Of a stretch of 58,331 bases of DNA, positions 1 to 6,935 are shown piece after piece (within the stretch, counting starts at the first letter, position 1; each line of letters starts with the position of its first letter). Under the pieces are notes generated by a model that was not told the origin of the DNA, ran no database searches, and worked only from the letters and a program-made list of their open reading frames with translations. Both the position numbers and the translations under genes were made by a program. The DNA is taken from the NCBI GenBank assembly GCA_001871195.1, contig MNXA01000045.1:45845-104175 (forward strand). Reading direction: 5' to 3'. Origin of the DNA: Zetaproteobacteria bacterium CG1_02_55_237 (GTDB lineage Bacteria; Pseudomonadota; Zetaproteobacteria; Mariprofundales; Mariprofundaceae).

Positions 1-1072
1 GTTTGGCTCCGATCATGGCCGGCACACCTGTGGTGTATGAAACACCTTGGGCGTATGTCTCGGCATAGCAGGCCTCGTGATCGCATATATTATATATATA
101 ACGCGTGAACAGTTCGCCGCCATCCTTGCTGCCGGTGACGATGCAGCCGATATTGGTTTTGCCCTTGGTTCGTGGACCGAGGCTGGCCGGATCGGGCAGC
201 AGCGCCTTGAGGAACTGGATCGGCACAATCTCACGGCCTTCGAACATGATCGGTTCAATCGAATCCAGGCCGATATTGCGGAACACCTCAAGATGCTTGA
301 GATAGGCCTCGCCGAAGGTCATCCAGAAGCGCAGGCGTTTCACGCCCGGCAGGTTCTGGGCCAGCGATTCCATCTCCTCGTGGTAGAGCAGATACATATT
401 CTTCTCGCCGACCTGTTCAAAGTTGAAAGCCCGCTTGAACTGCATCGGCCTTGTTTCGATCCATTTGCCGTTCTCGAAGTAGCGGCCGTTGGAGGTCACT
501 TCGCGGATATTGATCTCCGGATTGAAGTTGGTGGCAAAGGCATAGCCATGATCGCCGCCGTTGCAGTCGAGAATGTCGACCGTCTCCACATGATCGAAAT
601 GATGTTTCACGGCATGGGCGCAATAGACATTGGTCACACCCGGATCGAAGCCCGAGCCAAGCAGGGCCATCAGGCCGGCATTTTTGAAGCGCTCCTGATA
701 GGCCCACTGCCAGCTGTATTCGAACTTGGCCTCATCCAGCGGCTCGTAGTTGGCCGTGTCCAGATAATGCACGCCGGTTTCAAGGCAGGCATCCATGATG
801 GTCAAATCCTGATAGGGCAGGGCCACATTGATGACCATGAAAGGTTTGACCCTGCGGATCAGCGCTACCAGTTCCGGCACCTTGTCGGCATCGACCGATG
901 CCGTTTGAATCGTGCGTCCGGTCTTCTCTTTTACCTCAGCAGCAATCTGCACGCACTTTGATTCGGTGCGGCTGGCCAGCGTTATATTGGAGAAAATCTC
1001 TGCCTGCTGTGCGCATTTATGAGCCACGACGCGGCCAACACCGCCAGCGCCGATAATCAGAATATCTGCCAT
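1..1072 (-). CDS. Saccharopine dehydrogenase-like carboxy(nor)spermidine synthase, partial
   Basis: The gene starts at an ATG (complement of 1070-1072) behind a perfect AGGAGG (complement of 1080-1085) and runs off the left edge, so about 357 codons of the N-terminal part are visible. The protein opens with an NAD(P)-binding Rossmann motif, ILIIGAGGVGRVVAH. Later segments such as NVALPYQDLTIMDACLE and LGSGFDPGVTNVYCAH are typical of the saccharopine dehydrogenase/LYS1 family in its carboxynorspermidine synthase branch. These cytosolic enzymes reductively condense aspartate semialdehyde with putrescine or diaminopropane, giving carboxyspermidine or carboxynorspermidine. Agmatinase, a source of putrescine, is encoded divergently 400 bases away, which supports a polyamine role over lysine metabolism. 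The partner decarboxylase is not in the window. Family membership is secure; the substrate is inferred. Confidence 0.8.
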   Translation of the reverse strand, partial: MADILIIGAGGVGRVVAHKCAQQAEIFSNITLASRTESKCVQIAAEVKEKTGRTIQTASVDADKVPELVALIRRVKPFMVINVALPYQDLTIMDACLETGVHYLDTANYEPLDEAKFEYSWQWAYQERFKNAGLMALLGSGFDPGVTNVYCAHAVKHHFDHVETVDILDCNGGDHGYAFATNFNPEINIREVTSNGRYFENGKWIETRPMQFKRAFNFEQVGEKNMYLLYHEEMESLAQNLPGVKRLRFWMTFGEAYLKHLEVFRNIGLDSIEPIMFEGREIVPIQFLKALLPDPASLGPRTKGKTNIGCIVTGSKDGGELFTRYIYNICDHEACYAETYAQGVSYTTGVPAMIGAK

Positions 1073-1181
1073 CAATGAACCTCCTGAATAAGGCAAGTTT
1101 ACTCCCCCCCATCGGTCCCGTCATTGTAAAAAACAATATGCCACCTATCCCTTTGTGCCGGTTCGTGCTACAAATAAAAGC

Positions 1182-1418
1182 ATGAACTCGAAGCGCGACT
1201 GGAAGCATCAACTGGCCAAGACAGGTGGCATGCTGCTGCTGGCCCTGCTGGCTATCTTCAGCCTGCAGAACCTCGGCATGGCCCGCATCGAGTTTCTTGT
1301 GTGGAGTATCGAGGCGCCCAGAGGCTTGATCTATGTCATGCTATTTCTGCTCGGAGGACTTGGCGGCATGTTGCTGCGCCGGCGTGGCTGTGCGAAGCGA
1401 TCTGATGCGGACCTGTAG
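1182..1418 (+). CDS. Small LapA-domain (DUF1049) membrane protein
   Basis: A 78-residue protein from ATG 1182; an in-frame GTG at 1155 would add nine residues, and neither start has a strong ribosome-binding site. It has two hydrophobic segments, about residues 12-30 and 46-65. Between them lies QNLGMARIEFLVWSIEAP, the pattern of the lipopolysaccharide assembly protein A (LapA/YciS) domain, where a short periplasmic loop joins two inner-membrane helices. A basic tail (RRRGCAKR) follows. In enterobacteria LapA works with LapB in LPS assembly and quality control; no LapB is seen here, so only a membrane protein of this domain family can be claimed. It lies between the divergent polyamine gene and speB. 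Confidence 0.65.
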   Translation: MNSKRDWKHQLAKTGGMLLLALLAIFSLQNLGMARIEFLVWSIEAPRGLIYVMLFLLGGLGGMLLRRRGCAKRSDADL

Positions 1419-1466
1419 CTAATCAGCCATATTGTTGCTATCCCGCTTCGCAAGTAAGGTTCGACG

Positions 1467-2309
1467 ATGTACTACGGCACTGAAACCCAATTGACCGACC
1501 CCCATTCCATCCGTCTGATCGGCGCGCCATTCGATGGCACCGTGTCGTTCCGGCCGGGAACCCGCTTCGGGCCTGCCGGCATTCGCGCAGCCGCCGATGG
1601 TCTGGAAAGCTATTCGCCACTGATTGATGCCGATCTGGAAAGCGTCAGCTATGCCGATGCCGGCGATCTGTTTCTTCCCATGGGAAATACCGAAATTGCG
1701 CTGAGCATGATTCGCGAGGCGATCGAAGAGTGTCTGGACGATGGCGCACTACCCTTTCTGCTGGGCGGCGAGCATCTGGTGAGCCTGCCGGCTATCCAGG
1801 CGGTGCATGCCAGATATCCCGGTCTGGTGGTGGTGCAGCTCGATGCCCATGCCGACCAGCGCGAGGATTATCTTGGCATCAAGTTGTCGCATGCCAGCGT
1901 GATACGCCGCGTGTCCGAGTTCACTGGACAGGATCACATTCGCCAGATCGGTATCCGCTCAGGTACGCAGGAGGAATACCGCCTGATGCGTGAGCACGGC
2001 ACCCTGACCACCTTCCGCGAAGAAGACCTTGCAGCGCTCAAGGACTGGATCGGCGAGCGTCCGCTTTATCTGACAGTGGATCTTGATGTGTTCGATCCGG
2101 CCTACCTGCCGGGCACCGGCACGCCGGAGCCGGGCGGTATCGACTGGTGGACCTTCCAGCGCTTCCTCAAATGGATGCAGGGCTGCCATATTGTCGGCAT
2201 GGATGCCGTGGAGCTGGCCCCGCAACTCGATGCATCGGGTTGTTCATCGGTGCTGGCCGCCAAAGTGGTGCGCGAAATGTTGCTTGTAGCCGGAGCCGGT
2301 CGGGACTGA
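1467..2309 (+). CDS. speB: Agmatinase (ureohydrolase family)
   Basis: A 280-residue cytosolic enzyme of the arginase/agmatinase family, predicted to hydrolyse agmatine to putrescine and urea. The binuclear Mn ligands are visible: H103 in GGEHLV, D126/H128/D130 in DAHAD, and D205/D207 in TVDLDVFDPAYLPGTGTPEP. The GTGTPEPGG stretch is typical of agmatinases, although family members can also act on guanidinobutyrate or other guanidino compounds. The length is slightly shorter than the E. coli enzyme (about 306). Its position opposite a carboxyspermidine-type dehydrogenase fits a pathway in which the putrescine made here is extended to spermidine or norspermidine. Confidence 0.88.
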   Translation: MYYGTETQLTDPHSIRLIGAPFDGTVSFRPGTRFGPAGIRAAADGLESYSPLIDADLESVSYADAGDLFLPMGNTEIALSMIREAIEECLDDGALPFLLGGEHLVSLPAIQAVHARYPGLVVVQLDAHADQREDYLGIKLSHASVIRRVSEFTGQDHIRQIGIRSGTQEEYRLMREHGTLTTFREEDLAALKDWIGERPLYLTVDLDVFDPAYLPGTGTPEPGGIDWWTFQRFLKWMQGCHIVGMDAVELAPQLDASGCSSVLAAKVVREMLLVAGAGRD

Positions 2310-2445
2310 TCTGAATGCCCAGGGGTCGGGTGCCTGAAACAGGCAAAAACGGCCCCTGCTTGATGCCCACGTGTTTCGCTTTCATACTCAGCTGCTATGG
2401 ATGGCATGGGAGAGAGGAACAGGGCATGAGTTCATCTGATACAGT

Positions 2446-3756
2446 GTGAGTGGCGGTATGATGCAGGCCGCACAGCATGGGAAGGAAGAGCCGCGTGCAT
2501 ATAGCGGGCTGATTGCCTGCCATGAGTGCGATGCCCTGCACCGTACGGAGAGCCTGCCGGAGAACAGTTCAGCACATTGCGGGCGCTGCGATGCAAGGCT
2601 TTACCGGCACATCCCCGCCGCACTGGAACGCAGCCTTGCCCTGCATCTGACAGCACTCTTGCTGTTCATTATCGCCAACACATTCCCCTTTATGTCGCTT
2701 AAGATCGGTGGCCGCGTGGAAACGGATATACTGCTTTCCGGCCCCATGGCGCTGATCGAGCTGGGCATGAGTGATATCGGCCTGCTGGTTCTGTTGACCA
2801 GTATCGTGTTCCCCCTGCTTGTCCTGCTTGGCTCCCTCTACCTGCTCGGCTGTCTCCGCCTCGGCATCGAAGCCCCCGGTCTCGGTAGCGTATTTCGCAT
2901 GGTGCAGCATCTGCGACCATGGAGCCTGATCGGCGTGTTCATGCTTGCCGTGCTGATAGCCATTGTGAAGCTGCTCGATATGGCACAGGTCGAAGCCGGC
3001 ACATCCCTGTTTGCCTTTGCTGCCCTGTTGCCCGTGATGACACTGGCACAGCAGGGCTTCGATCGCTCCCTGTTCTGGCCGCAGGAGGCGGTGGGGAGTG
3101 AGTCCGCATGGTTGCCCACGGGTGCTGCCCAGCAGTATGGTCTGGCTCATTGCCATACCTGTGCGCTATTGGTGCAGGTGTCGCAGGGGCACTGCCCGCG
3201 CTGCGGCGATCATCTGCATTTGCGCAAACCCGAGAGCCTGACGCGGACCTGGGCACTGCTGGCCTCGGCGACTCTGTTATTTTTCCCGGCCAATATGCTG
3301 CCCATCATGACGGTGACCCGTTTCGGCCAGGGCGAGCCGAGCACCATCCTCTCCGGTGTCGAGCATCTGATTGCAGCCGGGATGTGGCCGCTCGGGCTGA
3401 TTGTTTTCTTTGCCAGTATCGTGGTGCCGATCAGCAAGCTTGTGGCCCTGATCTTTCTGCTTCTTTCCATACAGCAGCGTTCGACATGGCGCCCTGAGGA
3501 CAGAACACGCCTTTACCGGGTGACTGAGGTCATCGGTTCATGGTCGATGGTCGATATTTTTATTATCGCCCTGCTGACCTCGTTGGTCAGCTTTGATGCA
3601 CTGGCCACTATCCGGCCAGGCATCGCAGCCAGTTTTTTTGCCGGCATGGTGGTGCTGACCATGATTGCCGCCCGCAGCTTTGATTCCCGCCTGATCTGGG
3701 ATGCCATGGAGCAAAATGCGGCGGAAGTAGGGAGCATGGAGCAAGAGCATGGCTGA
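2446..3756 (+). CDS. pqiA: PqiA-like intermembrane transport membrane protein
   Basis: A 436-residue polytopic inner-membrane protein, the PqiA component of the PqiABC lipid-trafficking system. The protein is a tandem of two PqiA domains. Each begins with a paired CxxC zinc-ribbon-like motif (C25/C28 with C45/C48; a second set near residues 235-255, CHTC...CPRC) followed by about four transmembrane helices. The length matches E. coli PqiA (417). The start could be GTG 2446 or the ATG codons at 2458 or 2461, which would remove four or five residues. The stop overlaps the start of pqiB by eight bases, so the two are almost certainly translationally coupled. Confidence 0.92.
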   Translation: MSGGMMQAAQHGKEEPRAYSGLIACHECDALHRTESLPENSSAHCGRCDARLYRHIPAALERSLALHLTALLLFIIANTFPFMSLKIGGRVETDILLSGPMALIELGMSDIGLLVLLTSIVFPLLVLLGSLYLLGCLRLGIEAPGLGSVFRMVQHLRPWSLIGVFMLAVLIAIVKLLDMAQVEAGTSLFAFAALLPVMTLAQQGFDRSLFWPQEAVGSESAWLPTGAAQQYGLAHCHTCALLVQVSQGHCPRCGDHLHLRKPESLTRTWALLASATLLFFPANMLPIMTVTRFGQGEPSTILSGVEHLIAAGMWPLGLIVFFASIVVPISKLVALIFLLLSIQQRSTWRPEDRTRLYRVTEVIGSWSMVDIFIIALLTSLVSFDALATIRPGIAASFFAGMVVLTMIAARSFDSRLIWDAMEQNAAEVGSMEQEHG

Positions 3757-5353
3757 GCAAGGAAAGCCGGGCAGCGGCGAGCCGATGTCGCCTATCGTCA
3801 AAAAGCGGCGCGGGCCCTCTGTGGTATGGCTTATTCCATTGCTCACGCTGTGTATCGGCCTGTGGTTGGTGGCCAAAACCGTGGCCGAGAAAGGGCCGGA
3901 AATCACGATCACCTTCCGCACAGCGGAAGGAGTCGAGGCGGGTAAAACACCGATCAAGTATAAGGATGTGAAAATCGGTGTCGTTGAGGCGGTGCGCTTC
4001 AATAGCAGCTTTGATCAGGTTGTGTTGACGGTGCGTCTGGATCCGACAGCCAAGACCTTTCTGCATCGCGACACCCGTTTCTGGGTGGTACGACCCAAGC
4101 TGAGTCTGCGCGGCATTTCCGGGCTGGATACGCTGATCAGCGGCTCCTATATCGAGATCGATCCCGGTCACGGTTCGCCGCAGTATCACTTTATCGGTCT
4201 GGACGAGGCACCGGTTATTAAATCCGACGTGGATGGTGTGCGCATTTCGCTGCTGTCCGACAAGCTGGGTTCGCTGGATATCGGTTCACCGGTATTCTAT
4301 CGGGGCATCCGGGCCGGCGAAGTGCTGGGTTACGAACTGGCTAACGATCAGCACAGTGTATTTATTCATGCCTTTATCAAGGCGCCATATGACGAATTGG
4401 TGCACGGTAACAGCCACTTCTGGAATGTCAGCGGTATTGATCTTTCTGTCGGGGCAGACGGGTTCAGGTTGCGGACCAAGTCGTTGCTGTCGATGGTGTA
4501 CGGCAGCATCGCCTTCGATTCGCAGGCTTCGGCTGATAGTCCGGATGAGGATGTCAGCGCTTTGGTCTATACGCTGTATTCCAGTTACGACGAAATCATC
4601 GAGAAGGCCTATAGCCGCAAGTTGCGCTTTGTGGTGTTTTTCGACAGCTCGGTGCGAGGCCTGGAAGCCGGCGCACCGGTCGAGTTCAAGGGGATCAAGG
4701 TGGGTAGTGTTGCCGAGGTTCGTCTGGAGTTCGATAGCCGGGATACCAGCTTCCGCATCCCGGTAATCGTCGAGATCGAGCCGGAGCGCATTATCGATCG
4801 GGCGAATGGCGAAGGAAAAAATGCCTATCAGACATTGCAGACCCTGGTGGAGCGTGGCTTGCGCGCCCAGTTGCAGACAGGGAGTCTGTTAACCGGCAAG
4901 TTGTTTGTGGCTCTGGATATGCACCCGGACACACCGCTTAAGCTTGTCAGCGACAGTCGCAATGTGTTGCCGGAAATCCCCTCGATACCAGGCGGCATTG
5001 GTCAGATTACTACTTCACTGAGTAATGTTTTGGCCAAGCTGGAAAAGGTGCCGACCGACGAGATTGGCGAAGAATTACAGGCCTCACTGAAAGCCTTCCG
5101 GCATGTCATAGAGGCGCTGGATCAGCGAGCCGAGCCGATGGCCGAGAATCTCGATAAGGCCCTGCTTTACGGTCAGCAATCACTGGATGGCCTGAACAAG
5201 GTTCTTGATCCGGCCTCGCCGGCCCAGTTCCAGCTCAATCGTATGAGCAAGGATCTGTCGGACATGGCGCGCGCCATCCGTTCCTTTGTCGATGTGCTGG
5301 AGCGCAACCCGAATGCTGTGATCTTCGGTAAGCCGGAATCAGGAGAGCCTTGA
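3749..5353 (+). CDS. pqiB: PqiB-like MCE-domain protein
   Basis: A 534-residue protein with one N-terminal transmembrane helix (about residues 25-42) and three MlaD/MCE domains in series (roughly 48-140, 165-255 and 290-395). Each domain shows the family pattern around G-x-PV-x-Y/F-K/R-G, for example GSPVFYRGIRAGEV and GAPVEFKGIKVGSV. A helical C-terminal tail follows, as in E. coli PqiB (546). In E. coli, PqiB hexamers stack into a periplasm-spanning channel that carries lipids between inner and outer membranes. The gene is coupled to pqiA upstream and to pqiC downstream. Confidence 0.93.
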   Translation: MAEQGKPGSGEPMSPIVKKRRGPSVVWLIPLLTLCIGLWLVAKTVAEKGPEITITFRTAEGVEAGKTPIKYKDVKIGVVEAVRFNSSFDQVVLTVRLDPTAKTFLHRDTRFWVVRPKLSLRGISGLDTLISGSYIEIDPGHGSPQYHFIGLDEAPVIKSDVDGVRISLLSDKLGSLDIGSPVFYRGIRAGEVLGYELANDQHSVFIHAFIKAPYDELVHGNSHFWNVSGIDLSVGADGFRLRTKSLLSMVYGSIAFDSQASADSPDEDVSALVYTLYSSYDEIIEKAYSRKLRFVVFFDSSVRGLEAGAPVEFKGIKVGSVAEVRLEFDSRDTSFRIPVIVEIEPERIIDRANGEGKNAYQTLQTLVERGLRAQLQTGSLLTGKLFVALDMHPDTPLKLVSDSRNVLPEIPSIPGGIGQITTSLSNVLAKLEKVPTDEIGEELQASLKAFRHVIEALDQRAEPMAENLDKALLYGQQSLDGLNKVLDPASPAQFQLNRMSKDLSDMARAIRSFVDVLERNPNAVIFGKPESGEP

Positions 5354-6018
5354 TGACAGATAAACCGCAAGTATTGCGAACATATTTTCCCCATTCCCTG
5401 TGCGATGTGCTGTTGTTGAGTATCGCCCTGATTCTCATCCTTCTGATGGCCGGCTGTGGCGGCCGATCTACGGCATATTATGTGCTCAACAGCGTTCCCG
5501 CAGCGCAGAAACCCGATGTATCGGCGGAAAAAAAGCCGGTAGCCGGGGCCTTGACCACGGTATCCATCCGCCAGATTGATATTCCGCAGTATCTGGATAA
5601 ACCGAGGATGGTCAGCCGTGATGCCGGCAATCGTTTGAAGATTGCCGAATACCATCAGTGGGGTGGACAACTGCGCGATAATATTGCGCGCAGCATGGCG
5701 GACAATCTTGCCGACAGGCTGGGTTCCGCCACAGTCAGCATGGCGCCGTTTCCAGGTTCGGTGCGGGCAGACATTGCCGTGCTGCTTGATATCCGGCAAT
5801 TCGAGCGTATGCCGGATGGTTATATACATATGCAGGTGCAGTGGCATGTGCAGGGTAGGGATGGCGCGGTATTCAGTCGCCTTGAGCATCTGAAAAGCGC
5901 GTCCCGCGTGGGCGAGGATGATTATGCCGGCATGGCGGCTGCGATGAGCGGCCTGCTGGGGCAGCTGTCCGATCATCTTGCAGAGGTGATTGCTGGAATG
6001 AAAGGGGTAAGGGGGTGA
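5353..6018 (+). CDS. pqiC: PqiC-like outer-membrane lipoprotein
   Basis: The ATG at 5353 shares its A with the pqiB stop (TGATG), behind AGGAGAG; a TTG at 5350 is a less likely start. The 221-residue product has an unusually long N-terminal extension before the hydrophobic segment and lipobox LMAGC (Cys near residue 34). The mature part (ABC-type transport auxiliary / PqiC family) begins STAYYVLNSVP and contains LGSATVSMAPFPGS, matching the DUF330 fold. In E. coli PqiC anchors the PqiB tunnel at the outer membrane. Operon position directly after pqiB supports the assignment despite low sequence conservation in this family. Confidence 0.85.
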   Translation: MTDKPQVLRTYFPHSLCDVLLLSIALILILLMAGCGGRSTAYYVLNSVPAAQKPDVSAEKKPVAGALTTVSIRQIDIPQYLDKPRMVSRDAGNRLKIAEYHQWGGQLRDNIARSMADNLADRLGSATVSMAPFPGSVRADIAVLLDIRQFERMPDGYIHMQVQWHVQGRDGAVFSRLEHLKSASRVGEDDYAGMAAAMSGLLGQLSDHLAEVIAGMKGVRG

Positions 6019-6935
6019 GGTGGACCTTGTCTGCGCTGCCAGCAGCTGCGTTGCTGCTGGGCTTCGTGGTGGCCCCCGCGCAGGCGCATGACGCCGCGGT
6101 GCAGAGCGAAAACGCCATGCCGCAATTCACGGGTGAGGGGGTTGTGCACGAAACCATGCGCCGGCATGAATTGTTTCCTTATGTTTATGAGGAACAGACG
6201 CTGGTGTTGATGGATGGCAGCAGGCAGCGCGATGTCCGGCGTATCCACAGCTATTCGCGTCTGGAGGATGATGGAACCATCAGGGCGCTGCTCGAATTCT
6301 CATATCCGGAGAGTGTCGCCGGTACTTCCTTGCTGTTTGTGCGCAATCCGGACGAGACCCACAGCAGTCACATTTTTCTGCCGGCACTGGGCGTGATGAC
6401 CGATTATGTCGGCGGTATGGCCGGCGGTCAGCTACTGGGCAGCGAGTTTTCCATGGACGATTTGATGCCCGAGGATACGGCTGCTTTTGTCTATCGCCGT
6501 GAGGCGGATGTGGTGGATGATGAAGTCCCCTATTTTGTGGTGCTCGCCTCCACCCGTCCCGAAAGGCAGGCCGCTTACGATGCACGGCGTCTGTTTATCC
6601 GGCAGGACAACTTTTTTATCACGCGCATTGATTATCTCGATGCTGCGGGTCGCCTTTTAAAAAGGCAGACAAGCCACGATTTCCGTCGCATCGGTGGCGA
6701 GATGTGGAGCGCCGATATGATCAGTGTGGAAAACATGCTGAACCGGCATCGTTCCATTCTCAAAATTGATCGCCGTATTTACTCACGTGATTATGTACCG
6801 CTGACCATATTCAGCGAGGCGCGCATTCTGGCTGCTGCTTCACCGCCTGCCGCCGAGCTTGAGGCGGGTTCGGCGACAGATGTTGATGAGCCGGCAGGCC
6901 CGGCAGGATATCCGGCGGGAGGGAAGAGGCCATGA
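6015..6935 (+). CDS. LolA-like outer membrane lipoprotein-sorting protein
   Basis: The GTG start at 6015 overlaps the pqiC stop by four bases. The 306-residue product has a Sec signal peptide (SALPAAALLLGFVVAPAQA, then cleavage). It continues into a LolA/LppX-type beta fold with the segments RIHSYSRLEDDGTIRALLEF, PDETHSSHIFLPALG and LGSEFSMDDLM, which typify the outer membrane lipoprotein-sorting family found beside MMPL/RND transporters. A proline-glycine-rich tail (PAGPAGYPAG) is peculiar to this copy. It is probably a periplasmic lipid- or lipoprotein-binding partner of the transporter that follows, whose start overlaps its stop by four bases. Confidence 0.8.
   Translation: MRWTLSALPAAALLLGFVVAPAQAHDAAVQSENAMPQFTGEGVVHETMRRHELFPYVYEEQTLVLMDGSRQRDVRRIHSYSRLEDDGTIRALLEFSYPESVAGTSLLFVRNPDETHSSHIFLPALGVMTDYVGGMAGGQLLGSEFSMDDLMPEDTAAFVYRREADVVDDEVPYFVVLASTRPERQAAYDARRLFIRQDNFFITRIDYLDAAGRLLKRQTSHDFRRIGGEMWSADMISVENMLNRHRSILKIDRRIYSRDYVPLTIFSEARILAAASPPAAELEAGSATDVDEPAGPAGYPAGGKRP

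Noticed and set aside
47-961. 304-codon plus-strand open frame
   Set aside because: It lies antisense to the saccharopine-dehydrogenase-like gene, which has a perfect ribosome-binding site and clear family motifs. The plus-strand peptide shows no recognisable domain.
2318-2362. Nested inverted repeats after speB (GCCTGAAACAGGC within CAGGGG...CCCCTG)
   Set aside because: There is pairing, but no T-tract follows on the plus strand and the outer stem is imperfect. I did not call it a terminator.
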